A DNA stretch of 43,997 bases, from assembly GCA_049976205.1 (NCBI GenBank), contig JBMFIR010000008.1, positions 1 through 43,997 of the forward strand. The letters are read 5' to 3'. Below the pieces are notes generated by a model. The model did not search any database. It saw only the letters and a list, made by a program, of their open reading frames with translations, and was not told the origin of the DNA. Below, one piece after another: positions 25,184-34,262 of this stretch. Source of the stretch: WYEN01 sp049976205 (GTDB taxonomy: Archaea; Thermoproteota; Thermoprotei_A; Sulfolobales; AG1). The position numbers and the translations under genes are program-made. Every line of letters starts with the position of its first letter. The first letter of the stretch is position 1.

Positions 25184-26212
25184 TCATCTGATCTCTCCTG
25201 ATAATATTCCAAGACTCTTATTTGTTTTCTCAATACTTCTCCAAGGATCTTTTTCTAAAAGAGATAGAGCTCTTATAGCGTCTATGTTCTCGGGAACGAC
25301 AATTGCTTCTTGATGAATTGCTTGTACAAACATTATTTCTCTGCCCTTGACATATATAGTATCTTTAAAAACAACATTTTCATAAACATCGTATCTCTTC
25401 CTCCCCAGATCTCTGGCTAATTCTATGATCTCTGACGATGACTTAATCCCTGTTCTAGAGGAGTCTACTAGAATTATCCTAGGAGTCCTCGAGAAAGCCT
25501 CAATTACTTCTTCTTTCGAAACATTATTTCTCATCTTGATATTGAGAACGTGCATATGCATGAGAGTAGTTGGCGAGGCAATTGCCACTGTCTCGATGTC
25601 TAAGTCCCCTAGAACTGTTTTTACATCAGGTGCGTGATGACTAGGAACAGAGGGAGGGTCTAGGACAAGACTATTAATTGGTCCCCGATCAATTTCCTTA
25701 GGATCTGCCCCCCTTCTAATAATAATGGCTCTTACACTCTCGATCTCCCCGATCTTTGATATGATCCACAGAACCCTCACCAAACCAGTAGTATTGCAAC
25801 TAACTATTCGAACAGATCTTGCCCCTAACGCTTTTTCATAGTTAACAAAAGAATTAAAACTCAGATCAGCTACACTCGGTTTTTCACCACCCTGAAAGAT
25901 CATTTTTAAACCATATTTTTCATAAATAGATCTATATTTAGCTCCTACTCCACCAGGCGTTGTATCCACTACGATATCTATTTTCTCCAAAAGATCCTCT
26001 ACAAAGCCTTTGAACTCAACCCCTCTATCGATAAACTCTTTCTCTTTATCTCTAGGAATATAGAGGTCAAAACCTCTCTTCAGAGCTGATATAGCCTCGT
26101 AATTAGGTCTTGTCTTAACAACGCCTATTAGTTTCATGTCTTCTTGAAAAGCTATGGCTTCAGCAACTCTCTTACCTATTGTTCCATAACCATTTACTCC
26201 TACACGTATCAT
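25184..26212 (-). CDS. gap: Glyceraldehyde-3-phosphate dehydrogenase, archaeal class II
   Basis: Phosphorylating GAPDH of archaeal type: NAD(P)-binding VGVNGYGTIGKRVAEAI at the N-terminus, catalytic Cys139 in VSCNTTGLVRVL, and HHAPDVKTVLG. 342 residues, the usual length. Its start overlaps the pgk stop by four bases, and pairing with pgk suggests a mainly gluconeogenic role, as in many hyperthermophilic archaea where glycolysis uses GAPOR or GAPN instead. No lesion. Confidence 0.95.
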   Translation of the reverse strand: MIRVGVNGYGTIGKRVAEAIAFQEDMKLIGVVKTRPNYEAISALKRGFDLYIPRDKEKEFIDRGVEFKGFVEDLLEKIDIVVDTTPGGVGAKYRSIYEKYGLKMIFQGGEKPSVADLSFNSFVNYEKALGARSVRIVSCNTTGLVRVLWIISKIGEIESVRAIIIRRGADPKEIDRGPINSLVLDPPSVPSHHAPDVKTVLGDLDIETVAIASPTTLMHMHVLNIKMRNNVSKEEVIEAFSRTPRIILVDSSRTGIKSSSEIIELARDLGRKRYDVYENVVFKDTIYVKGREIMFVQAIHQEAIVVPENIDAIRALSLLEKDPWRSIEKTNKSLGILSGEIR

Positions 26213-27441
26213 TTCTCACCACCCCAGAACTTCCTATATGAGATCTCCAGAGCCTCTATAGCTGGTAGAGTTAACTGAGAAAGATATTCTAGTAATGCAC
26301 CACCTCCACTCGATATATGGATCCTATCACTTTTCACCTTATCCTCTGGGACATAGATATTTAAATGACCACCTCCTATAACAACATATGCTTTCGAAGA
26401 AATTGCCTCGCGAACAAGTTTCTTTGTTCCTTCCGCGAATCTCTCATCCTCTATATATCCAGCAGGACCTCTCATCACTATTAGATTAGCCTCTTTCATT
26501 ATAGATGTATACATCTCAATAGTTTCTTCACCAATATCTAATGGAGCTCCTGTTAAATTATATGCTGGTTCATTGGATACTTCATTATTTGATTTCAGAA
26601 CTCTATAGTCTATAGGTGTCTCTATGGGTGCTCCTTGAATAAGTATTCTCCTAGCCCTCTGAATAATGCTTAGTAGTCCTCGACTTTCTAAAACCCTCGT
26701 TACATGAGGGCCACTCTTAATACCCTTAGCGACTTGGAAAACTAATCCGACTAAGCCAGTAGTTAATATTCTATCAGCAATTCTTCTCCGAGTAATATTC
26801 TCAATTACTCTTATAGTATCAATAACCTTAGCACCACCTAAGACAAATATTTTAGGTGATGTGCTCTCTTCATTGATCCTGGAGATCGCATTTAATTCTC
26901 TCATCATAACAGGTCCTGCACAAGATCTGACTGCGGGTGGGAAACCAACAATACTGGGCTGAGATCTATGTGCTGCGGCAAACGCGTCATTAACATACAG
27001 ATCTATCAAAGGACTTAATCTCTTAACTAAATAAGTTCTAGCATGAATTTCTGGAGGAGCCTCTATGAGCTCCTCAGATAAGAACCTAACATTATCAAGT
27101 AGAATAGCCTCGCCGCTTCTTAATTCACTGATTTCCCTTTGCGCGGTAGGTCCTATTATATCAGGTATGAATCTTATATCAACACCACTATACTTTGATA
27201 ATAGCTCAGCATGTTGAGAAAGATCTGTGAAATCACTTTCCCCAGGTCTTCCCTGATGAGACAATAGAACAAGTGAAGATCCTTTGTCAACCAATATCTT
27301 AATAGTCTCTGAATGAATTTTAATACGCGTATCGTCAAGCACTCTACCAGTGTTCGGATCTATTGGAGAATTCAGATCAAGTCTAACAAGAAGTTTTTTA
27401 TTACTTAACTCAATTTCATCATAGCTTTTTATCAAGTTCAA
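26209..27441 (-). CDS. pgk: Phosphoglycerate kinase
   Basis: Interconverts 1,3-bisphosphoglycerate and 3-phosphoglycerate. 410 residues with the family landmarks: LLVRLDLNSPIDP at the N-terminus, LLSHQGRPGESDF, NDAFAAAHRSQPSIVG, FVLGGAKVIDTI, and the C-terminal VIGGGHLNIYV with SSGGGALLEYL. First gene of the pgk-gap-usp operon. The start is a TTG; the upstream region toward tRNA-Pro is AT-rich. Confidence 0.95.
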   Translation of the reverse strand: MNLIKSYDEIELSNKKLLVRLDLNSPIDPNTGRVLDDTRIKIHSETIKILVDKGSSLVLLSHQGRPGESDFTDLSQHAELLSKYSGVDIRFIPDIIGPTAQREISELRSGEAILLDNVRFLSEELIEAPPEIHARTYLVKRLSPLIDLYVNDAFAAAHRSQPSIVGFPPAVRSCAGPVMMRELNAISRINEESTSPKIFVLGGAKVIDTIRVIENITRRRIADRILTTGLVGLVFQVAKGIKSGPHVTRVLESRGLLSIIQRARRILIQGAPIETPIDYRVLKSNNEVSNEPAYNLTGAPLDIGEETIEMYTSIMKEANLIVMRGPAGYIEDERFAEGTKKLVREAISSKAYVVIGGGHLNIYVPEDKVKSDRIHISSGGGALLEYLSQLTLPAIEALEISYRKFWGGEK

Positions 27442-27550
27442 TTGTTATAACCATAATAACTATAATACTTAAGGTTAATAAGTATACTCCTCACACCCTT
27501 TTAATGAATATATTAAGAGATCTAGTAATCAGCTTCTTACATAGAAGCTA

Positions 27551-27645
27551 TGGGGCCGCCGGGATTTGAACCCGGGACCACCAGCGCTCTGGGTTGGGGA
27601 TACTCACCCCAGGCTGGCATCCTTGCCAAGCTAGACTACGGCCCC
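27551..27645 (-). tRNA. tRNA-Pro (GGG) with a short intron
   Basis: Cloverleaf on the minus strand: acceptor GGGGCCG/CGGCCCC, D stem GTCT/GGAT, anticodon stem CCAGC/GCTGG, T stem CCGGG/CCCGG with TTCAAAT loop, discriminator A, no encoded CCA. The anticodon loop starts CTGGGG, giving anticodon GGG. The loop is 27 nt rather than 7, so a 20-nt intron is present. A CTATAAAAGT box lies upstream. Confidence 0.93.
27587..27606 (-). other. Intron of tRNA-Pro at the canonical 37/38 site
   Basis: A bulge-helix-bulge can be drawn with central helix CTGG/CCAG and three-base bulges GGT and AGC; cutting after the second base of each bulge removes exactly 20 nt and leaves loop CTGGGGC. The boundaries fit the archaeal splicing endonuclease rule but are predicted. 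Confidence 0.75.
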
Positions 27646-27670
27646 CATAACATTTATTATACTATTTCCT

Positions 27671-27680
27671 ACTTTTATAG
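27671..27680 (-). promoter_or_regulatory. TATA box of tRNA-Pro
   Basis: CTATAAAAGT on the minus strand, about 30 bases upstream of the tRNA 5' end, a near-ideal archaeal TATA element. Confidence 0.65.
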
Positions 27681-27760
27681 ATTTACTCCGCGAGATCCCA
27701 ATAATTTTATTTATAGGTTATAAGGGTTTGGGGAATATATATCTGGGTTGAAGTAATAGG

Positions 27761-29692
27761 ATGTCTTTGATCTATGAGCCCTTTAGAGCTGTTAGAGATC
27801 GTGTTCTTAGTGATATTACCTCGGGACTGGGAGTTTCTAAGGACTCTATCATTTTCGAGGAACCCTCTAAACCTGAATTAGGTGATTTAGCTTTTCACTT
27901 AATTAGAATGGGAAAGTTGTTGAATAAGGATCCTGAAGAGCTTAGTCATGAACTGAATAGAATACTGAGTAGAAATGTGTTTGTTGAGAAAGTTATTCGG
28001 ATCAAAGACTACCTAGATATTTACTTAGATCCTGTTCATCTATCAACTGCACTATTCTCCTCAGTAAAAGAGCTTGGGGAAAACTATGGGCTGGTTCCCG
28101 CAGAGAAGAAGTATAAGTATGTAATCGAGTATGTATCCGCGAACCCTATTCACCCACTTCACATAGGTTCTGGAAGAAACGCTGCTCTGGGAATAGTACT
28201 TTCATCAATGCTTAAAGCACGTGGGTACGAGATCCAAACAAGATTCTATGTAAATGATATGGGTAGACAAGTCGCGATTGCTGTGCTAGGATTTAGATTA
28301 TTAGATGAACCTAATCCACCCGAGGGAGTAAAACCCGATGAGTGGATAGGATTTATCTACGCAGCCACACACACGATAATAGACATAAGAAATTTAAAGA
28401 ATGAGCTAGAGAAAGCAAAAATAGATCCTACTAAGTATAGAGAGATATTAGAGGAATTAGATGTTTTAGTAGCAGATTCAGCTAGATTAAGAGAGAGATT
28501 CCCTGAATACTTCGATAAATTAGTTGAAAAATTATCAAAGATCGAGGATCCTGAGAAAGAGATCTCTAGACTAATGATTTCTTACGAGAAAAGAAGTGAT
28601 GAAAGTATAATTAGAAGCTTTAGGAAATTAGTTGATTTATGTCTAAAAGGATTTAAAGAGACACTGGATAAATTAGGTGCAAGATTCGATAAATGGGACT
28701 ACGAGAGCGATATTGCGTGGAGTGGTTTAGTTGATGAAGTAATCAATCTAGCTAAGAAATCAGTATACTACGGCACCCACAAAAATGCCCCAGCCATAAT
28801 ATTTAAGGATCTGCAGAAAGACAGTGTTATTAGAGAGAGATTAAGGCTCCCAAGAACACTTGAGATCCCGCCATTAATAATTATGAGAAGTGACGAGACC
28901 ACCTTATACACCCTCAGAGACGTAGCATATAGCATATACAAGTTCAGAGATGGTGGAGCAGACTATGTAATTAATATTATAGCTTCGGAGCAAACATTAC
29001 CACAAGCACAGATTAGGTTAGCTCTTTACGCGCTAGGCTTTAGAAGAGAGGCTGAGAACATGATTCATTTCAGCTACGAGTTAGTATCTCTGCCAGGCCA
29101 CAGAATGAGTGGAAGAAGAGGAAGATACATAACCTTAGACCAAGTAATTGAAGAAGCTAGAATAAGAGCCGAGAAGATACTTGAGGAAAGAGGCACTAGA
29201 GCAGAGGAGAATATAGCTGAGAAAATAGCAGTCGCAGCTGTTAAATACGCCTTGGCCTCGGTATCGCCCTCTAAACAATTGGTATTTAAATTAGAGGAGG
29301 CTTTGGATTTCGAGAGAAATTCAGCACCCTACATACTATATTCACGTGCTAGAGCTAAGGGAATACTAGATAAAATAGGTGAGGAGCCCGAGCTAGATGA
29401 AGTTGATTTTCGTGGGGGTGTGAGTGATTGGTTAAGGAGGTTATTAGTTCTCGAGGTCTCTAAGGCTCCGTCTATTTATGCAAAAGCTGTAGATGAATTA
29501 TCTCCTGAGATCATAGCAAATACTCTTATTAAGATCTCTGATTTATTTAATACATGGTATCAGAAAGATCCTGTTATACACGAGAAAGATCTTGGTTTAA
29601 GAGCCTTCAAGATACTTCTTGTAAAAAGTGTTCTAGTAGTATTAACCAACGGCTTAAAAATGATGGGTATTGAACCTCTAGACAAGATATGA
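27761..29692 (+). CDS. argS: Arginyl-tRNA synthetase
   Basis: Class I synthetase charging tRNA-Arg, 643 residues. The N-terminal ArgRS domain (additional domain 1) is followed by VSANPIHPLHIGSGRN containing the HIGH-like motif, YVNDMGRQVAI, the KMSKS-equivalent HRMSGRRGRYITLD, and a C-terminal DALR anticodon-binding domain with FNTWYQKDPV near the end. Start ATG at 27761, about 116 bases from the divergent tRNA-Pro. No defect. Confidence 0.97.
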   Translation: MSLIYEPFRAVRDRVLSDITSGLGVSKDSIIFEEPSKPELGDLAFHLIRMGKLLNKDPEELSHELNRILSRNVFVEKVIRIKDYLDIYLDPVHLSTALFSSVKELGENYGLVPAEKKYKYVIEYVSANPIHPLHIGSGRNAALGIVLSSMLKARGYEIQTRFYVNDMGRQVAIAVLGFRLLDEPNPPEGVKPDEWIGFIYAATHTIIDIRNLKNELEKAKIDPTKYREILEELDVLVADSARLRERFPEYFDKLVEKLSKIEDPEKEISRLMISYEKRSDESIIRSFRKLVDLCLKGFKETLDKLGARFDKWDYESDIAWSGLVDEVINLAKKSVYYGTHKNAPAIIFKDLQKDSVIRERLRLPRTLEIPPLIIMRSDETTLYTLRDVAYSIYKFRDGGADYVINIIASEQTLPQAQIRLALYALGFRREAENMIHFSYELVSLPGHRMSGRRGRYITLDQVIEEARIRAEKILEERGTRAEENIAEKIAVAAVKYALASVSPSKQLVFKLEEALDFERNSAPYILYSRARAKGILDKIGEEPELDEVDFRGGVSDWLRRLLVLEVSKAPSIYAKAVDELSPEIIANTLIKISDLFNTWYQKDPVIHEKDLGLRAFKILLVKSVLVVLTNGLKMMGIEPLDKI

Positions 29693-29844
29693 AGAAATTA
29701 ATAGTGTGAAACATTATTTAAACAATTTTATGTAATTCTATGTTTAGTGAAGAAATTTACAAGGATTACCGGATCTATATCTCTCGGACTCTACCCAGGC
29801 GACGAAAATAATGCTTCGAGCTAGCCTAGATAGATCAACTATAG

Positions 29845-30053
29845 ATGAGAGCTTCTGCGCCATTGGTCTTGACCGCCCTCGGCGAACCCATGCTGACAGC
29901 ATGTGATGCGTGAGCAAGGCGGAAGTTTCTTGACGCAACTAAGCATGAATTAATAGGAATGAATGTCAAGGGACAAATGGCTGTAGTCCCAAATCCTCCA
30001 GCCCTAAGAGAACCCTCGCCCTTCAGGGCAGGGAGGAGGAGGCCAGTGGTGTG
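29845..30053 (+). mobile_element. Possible relic of an IS200/IS605 TnpB gene end
   Basis: The 365-base gap between argS and tRNA-Leu contains a stretch of clearly higher GC than its surroundings. One plus-strand frame reads a degraded tail: LTALGEPMLTACDA, a stop, then HELIGMNVKG, VVPNPPALREPSPFRAG and a final stop at 30053. This resembles the C-terminal tails of archaeal TnpB proteins, and CCCTCGCCCTTCAGGGCAGGGAGG at its end can fold into the hairpin typical of the right end/omega-RNA of these elements. The rest of the element is absent. The left boundary is unclear; 29693-29844 holds nothing I can support. Family assignment is from memory of such tails and is tentative. Confidence 0.45.
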
Positions 30054-30057
30054 AATC

Positions 30058-30255
30058 ATGAGTATCTTTGAGCAAGAGGTCATTATAATTACTGGGCTCG
30101 CTATTTTATCGTTTATATATGGAATGCTTAGGCTCGGTGTTGCTTTTGCTGCGATTCTGTTTCTAGATCTTTTATGCGGGACGGTTCTAACACTAGGCGC
30201 TATAGTATGTATAGTGCATTTAGGAAGGTTGAATAGTGCGGGGGGTGGGATTTGA
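30058..30255 (+). CDS. Small hydrophobic protein, doubtful
   Basis: 65 residues with two likely membrane spans (VIIITGLAILSFIYGML and VAFAAILFLDLLCGTVL). It begins four bases after the TnpB relic frame ends and its last 19 bases run antisense into the 3' end of tRNA-Leu, which makes it suspect. GGAGGAGG lies about 25 bases upstream, too far for a usual ribosome site. It could be a real small membrane protein or a chance frame. Confidence 0.3.
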   Translation: MSIFEQEVIIITGLAILSFIYGMLRLGVAFAAILFLDLLCGTVLTLGAIVCIVHLGRLNSAGGGI

Positions 30256-30321
30256 ACCCACGCAGGCCTACGCCATCGGGTCCTCAGCCCGACCCCTTTG
30301 ACCTGGCTCGGGCACCCCCGC
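30237..30321 (-). tRNA. tRNA-Leu (GAG)
   Basis: Minus-strand class II cloverleaf of 85 nt: acceptor GCGGGGG/CCCCCGC, anticodon stem TCGGG/CCCGA with loop CTGAGGA giving anticodon GAG, a long variable arm, T stem GTGGG/CCCAC with TTCAAAT loop, discriminator A, no encoded CCA and no intron. A TATA-like box lies about 28 bases upstream. Confidence 0.95.
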
Positions 30322-30344
30322 CCATTATTGTTTTTGTATATGAA

Positions 30345-30353
30345 GCTTAAAGT
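30345..30353 (-). promoter_or_regulatory. TATA box of tRNA-Leu
   Basis: ACTTTAAGC on the minus strand, centred about 28 bases upstream of the tRNA 5' end. Confidence 0.5.
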
Positions 30354-30501
30354 TTTTGTTTTTCTATAAAGTATTTTTGTTGGATGATGAGTGTAGCTCG
30401 CTAATATGATAGATGATTTATCTCGATCCCTCTGATAACCTCAGAACCTATATTTATATCATTTTAATCTTTCTTTATGTAATTATTATTGAGTGATTAT
30501 C

Positions 30502-30999
30502 TTGAGTATTGGTAGGGTTGAGCATAATATACTTTCTGTTCTCGAGATCTCTATGAGTATTGAAGAGAATCTATCCATGATCTATGGACGAATCAAATTT
30601 TTAATAAAAGATCCCTATGTGAGACTAGTTCTAGACTACTTCTCCAATGAGTGCTGGATCCATAGAAAACTCCTCGAGGATCTACTCGCACTCGATATTG
30701 AGCAATTCAGAATTAGAAGAGAGGAAATCAGAGATGTGATTGAACATTTAGGTGAGAGTTTTAAAAATGTCCGAGATCTCTACCTAAGATCCCATACTAT
30801 ATATGATGAGAAAGAATTAGTGTCAATAGTGAGTGAGCTCGAGAGAATCTCAAGAGATCTCATAAGCACATACTCTATGCTAAGAGCATTTAGAAGAGAA
30901 GAAAGTTATCTTAATAAGATCCTAGATCTATTTATATCGGACTCTGAAAAACACTCCGAGATCCTTAGGGAATTACATCAATATCTACAAGGAAAATAA
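30502..30999 (+). CDS. Unknown all-helical protein
   Basis: 165 residues from the TTG at 30502, chosen because GAGTGAT lies four bases upstream; a GTG at 30493 would add three residues. The sequence is four long charged helices without membrane spans. Residues such as NECWIHRKLLEDL and DSEKHSEILREL hint at a ferritin-like four-helix bundle with Glu/His pairs on two helices, but the metal-ligand pattern is not clean and I do not claim the family. It stands alone between tRNA-Leu and the pyrophosphatase gene. Confidence 0.6.
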   Translation: MSIGRVEHNILSVLEISMSIEENLSMIYGRIKFLIKDPYVRLVLDYFSNECWIHRKLLEDLLALDIEQFRIRREEIRDVIEHLGESFKNVRDLYLRSHTIYDEKELVSIVSELERISRDLISTYSMLRAFRREESYLNKILDLFISDSEKHSEILRELHQYLQGK

Positions 31000-31085
31000 C
31001 TCATGTTCTCTGAAACCAAGAATTAATTAAATAAATTAATTGTCTCTATATCTCTATATATGTAATGCTGTGATGAAGTGGATCT

Positions 31086-31166
31086 ATGATAATTTTTCTA
31101 GTTATAATGGGTATTACAATAATAATTTTTTTAATAACTATAATTGATTTAATGCTTAAATACTAG
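31086..31166 (+). CDS. Candidate 26-residue membrane peptide upstream of the pyrophosphatase
   Basis: Reads MIIFLVIMGITIIIF then LITIIDLMLKY and a stop: a single hydrophobic span with a charged end. A TATA-like TCTATATATG lies about 30 bases upstream. Its end overlaps the TATA box proposed for the pyrophosphatase, so both cannot be used freely. AT-rich DNA readily yields such frames by chance. Confidence 0.25.
   Translation: MIIFLVIMGITIIIFLITIIDLMLKY
31154..31163 (+). promoter_or_regulatory. TATA box of the pyrophosphatase gene
   Basis: GCTTAAATAC, preceded by T as in the mevalonate-operon promoter. It would start transcription around 31183, leaving a leader of about 15 bases before the ATG at 31198. 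Confidence 0.5.
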
Positions 31167-31197
31167 TCTTTTAGGAATTTTTTGGGGACACTATTAA

Positions 31198-33336
31198 ATG
31201 ATTATGAATATAATTGTGTTGAATATCTTGATTGGTGCAGGAGCTGTAATTTACGCTATTTATTTAACTAGATGGGTTCTCTCAAGAAATCCTGGTACTG
31301 AGAATATGAGACAGATCTCAGAATTTATTGCTGAGGGTGCAAGAGCTTATTTGAATAGACAGTTCAGAACCTTATTGCCTATTTTAGTGATTCTAGCAAT
31401 TCTAATAGGATTATATGTGAGTGTTTGGGGTGCTTTGTCATTTGTCGCTGGCGCATTAGGATCTATTTCAGCTGGGTATTTAGGAATGTATGTTACCACG
31501 AGATCTGCTTCAAGAACAGCTGAGGCGGCCAAGAAAAGTCTTGATGAAGCTCTTAAGGTGGCTTGGAGAGCCGGTGCTGTTATGGGTCTGTCTCTAGCTG
31601 GTGTAGCTCTTCTAATAATCTCTCTACTATATGCTCTCTATATCTCAGTAGCTAATGAGTGGACTATTCCTCTAATAGCTATTGGGTTCGGAGCTAGTTT
31701 AGTCACATTATTCATGAGGGTTGGTGGAGGGATCTACACTAAGGCTGCTGATCTAGGAGCTGATCTGGTGGGCAAAGTGGAGAAAGGTATTCCAGAGGAT
31801 GATCCTAGGAACCCTGGTGTAATAGCTGATAATGTAGGAGACAATGTTGGAGACGTAGCTGGTATGGCTGCTGACGTCTTTGAGTCATATGTAGTGACTA
31901 TTACAGCAACAATGTTTCTTGCTGCTATACTTGGTTTAGAGATTATTTACGTTGAGATTCCTCTTCTATATAGTGCCTTAACACTTTTAGCAACTTATCT
32001 AGGAGTAGCTCTTATTAAGACCAGGGGTATTGAGGATCCTATGAGAAGTGTCTCCGGATCAATATATTTAGTAGCTTTACTCTCTATCATCTTTATCGCT
32101 ATAGCTAACTTACTTATTCTACCACTATACAAAGCTATTCTATTAACAATAATTGTTTCTCTAGGAATTATTCTCTCACCAATTATATTAAGGATCACAG
32201 AGTACTATACCGCTTACAATTATAAGCCTGTTAAGAAAATCGCTAGACAAGCAGAAATTAGTCCTGCAACAGTTATTGTAGAAGGCTACTCGACTGGATT
32301 ATTCAGTGCTATTCCTTCACTAATAGCTATAGTCATTATATTAGGAGTAACATATTTACTTGGTGTATTATCTTTTGGGGAATTAGTTAGTGAAGTATTC
32401 AGTGGCTACAGAGGATTACTCGCAGGGATCTACGGAACAGCGCTAGCCTCCACAGGACTTCTATCAATGGCTGGAATAATAATAACAGCTGATTCATTTG
32501 GTCCAGTAAGTGATAACGCTAGTGGAGTAGTTGAGATGGCTAGTCTACCAGATGAGGTTAGAGAGAGAACAGATAAACTAGATATGGTTGGCAACACAAC
32601 AAAAGCCTCAACAAAAGGCTACGCAATAGCGAGTGCGGCACTTGCGGCACTAGTACTATTTATAGCTCTAATATTCGAGATAACGAAATTTATTGGTATT
32701 GACAAACTATCAGAGATCCTCTCAAGCATAAGTATAGTGAACCCGAATCTGCTAATTGGTGTATTCATAGGAATAATGATAGTTTACTCCTTCAGTAGCA
32801 AAACCCTAGCCTCAGTAAGTAGAACAGCTATGGAAGTTGTTGAAGAGATCAGAAAACAATTTAGAGAAAAACCAGAGATCCTTGAGTGGAAAGCTAAACC
32901 AGATTACTCACGAGTTGTTGATATAACCACGAAGAGAGCACTAGAAGAATTTCTCAAACCAGGTCTAATAGCGATAATAACTCCCGTGGTGACGGGAGCC
33001 TTACTAGGGTGGCAGGGATTAGTAGGGGTAATAGCTGGAGCATTAATAGTTGGTGTGCCAAGAGCACTTCTGATGGCTAATGCTGGTGGAGCCTGGGATA
33101 ATGCTAAGAAATATATTGAACTCAGTGGCGGCAAAGGTGGTGAGGCTCATAAAGCCGCTGTTATTGGAGACACAGTAGGAGATCCATTTAAAGACACTAC
33201 AGGACCCTCACTTAATCCATTAATAAAAGTGCTGAACACATTATCAGTTGTTTTTGCACCAGCGATAATTAAGATCAATATGTTGCTAGGAATCAATTTA
33301 TTTAGTGGATTACTACCTATTCTATTAATGAAGTAA
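31198..33336 (+). CDS. hppA: Membrane-bound proton-pumping pyrophosphatase, K+-independent type
   Basis: Uses pyrophosphate hydrolysis to pump protons across the membrane. 712 residues, about sixteen spans. Substrate-binding motifs: YTKAADLGADLVGKVE, DDPRNPGVIADNVGDNVGD, DSFGPVSDNASG, and near the C-terminus GGAWDNAKKYIE and GDTVGDPFKDTTGPS. The ion-selectivity site reads GNTTKASTKGY: Lys469 and Thr472 mark the K+-independent, H+-pumping class, whereas K+-dependent enzymes have Ala and Gly/Ala. Monocistronic with its own promoter. It would recover energy from pyrophosphate released by tRNA charging and other biosynthesis. Confidence 0.95.
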   Translation: MIMNIIVLNILIGAGAVIYAIYLTRWVLSRNPGTENMRQISEFIAEGARAYLNRQFRTLLPILVILAILIGLYVSVWGALSFVAGALGSISAGYLGMYVTTRSASRTAEAAKKSLDEALKVAWRAGAVMGLSLAGVALLIISLLYALYISVANEWTIPLIAIGFGASLVTLFMRVGGGIYTKAADLGADLVGKVEKGIPEDDPRNPGVIADNVGDNVGDVAGMAADVFESYVVTITATMFLAAILGLEIIYVEIPLLYSALTLLATYLGVALIKTRGIEDPMRSVSGSIYLVALLSIIFIAIANLLILPLYKAILLTIIVSLGIILSPIILRITEYYTAYNYKPVKKIARQAEISPATVIVEGYSTGLFSAIPSLIAIVIILGVTYLLGVLSFGELVSEVFSGYRGLLAGIYGTALASTGLLSMAGIIITADSFGPVSDNASGVVEMASLPDEVRERTDKLDMVGNTTKASTKGYAIASAALAALVLFIALIFEITKFIGIDKLSEILSSISIVNPNLLIGVFIGIMIVYSFSSKTLASVSRTAMEVVEEIRKQFREKPEILEWKAKPDYSRVVDITTKRALEEFLKPGLIAIITPVVTGALLGWQGLVGVIAGALIVGVPRALLMANAGGAWDNAKKYIELSGGKGGEAHKAAVIGDTVGDPFKDTTGPSLNPLIKVLNTLSVVFAPAIIKINMLLGINLFSGLLPILLMK

Positions 33337-33431
33337 TTCTGCACATATCTTCGCTAGAAAATAAAGTGTTCCATGATCTTTTATTGTTATAAATATAGAT
33401 AGAATGTTTTATTCCATGGGAGTAGTTATTA

Positions 33432-34262
33432 ATGAAGATAGGTCTGTACTTCAAAAAAGATAGCTCATCAGCTCAGGCATTGACTAAGAGAATAATTGAT
33501 TTCCTGAAAAGAAACAATACTGAGGTCTTTATTGAGAAGAATCTAAAATCGCTATTTCCTGATGTTCCTGAATTTGATATATCCAAAGATAATATTGATG
33601 TTATAATTGTTGTTGGTGGAGATGGGACTGTTATAAAAATACTTCACGAGCTTCGAGAAAGAATCATCCCATTAATGACTGTTAGAATGGGTAAGAGAGG
33701 TGTCCTTCTAGATGTTTCGCCTATAGAGATCGAGGAGAGATTAAAAGATCTTTTAGAGGGAAGATATGTTTTGAGAGAATACGAGAGAATATTTGCGGAG
33801 ATAAATAAGGTACCTTATCCACCAGCTATAAACGAAATAGTCTTAGTAGCATCCTCAGAATACTACAGATCTAAGGTGATAAGATTTAGTGTCCACAAGG
33901 ATCATTACCCAATATATTACTTGGAGGGAGATGGAGTTATCATAGCAACACCCATTGGATCAAGCGCATATTCACTTGCGGCAGGAGGTCCTTTACTAGA
34001 TAGATCTGTTAAAGCAATGGTGATTACTCCATTAGCCCCAATATATACTTGGGCTAGATCTGTTGTTGTTCCTATTGACTCTACTATAAGCATACACTTA
34101 AAAGAAGGATCTCTACCTGGCGAAATAGTTATAGACGGATACGAGAGAGCTCTTATTAAACCAGGAGACACTATCATTGTGAGAAGATATCCTCAACCAG
34201 CTAAAATAATAAGATTCCATGAAGATGAGAGATTATATGAAGAGATTTTCGGGAGAAAATAA
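33432..34262 (+). CDS. nadK: NAD kinase
   Basis: Phosphorylates NAD to NADP. 276 residues with VVGGDGTVIKIL (GGDG motif), NEIVLVASS (NE motif) and GDGVIIATPIGSSAYSLAAGGP. Start ATG with GGGAG upstream. Its last 44 bases overlap the start of the longest nob1 frame, so the two are in one operon. No lesion. Confidence 0.95.
   Translation: MKIGLYFKKDSSSAQALTKRIIDFLKRNNTEVFIEKNLKSLFPDVPEFDISKDNIDVIIVVGGDGTVIKILHELRERIIPLMTVRMGKRGVLLDVSPIEIEERLKDLLEGRYVLREYERIFAEINKVPYPPAINEIVLVASSEYYRSKVIRFSVHKDHYPIYYLEGDGVIIATPIGSSAYSLAAGGPLLDRSVKAMVITPLAPIYTWARSVVVPIDSTISIHLKEGSLPGEIVIDGYERALIKPGDTIIVRRYPQPAKIIRFHEDERLYEEIFGRK

Noticed and set aside
29744..30083. Two minus-strand frames across the argS-tRNA gap
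   Set aside because: They run antisense to the TnpB-like relic and show no recognisable motif.
30384..30435. Possible C/D box sRNA (ATGATGA at 30384-30390, CTGA at 30432-30435)
   Set aside because: No convincing internal D' box and the flanks do not pair into a terminal stem; I could not match the guide to an rRNA site.
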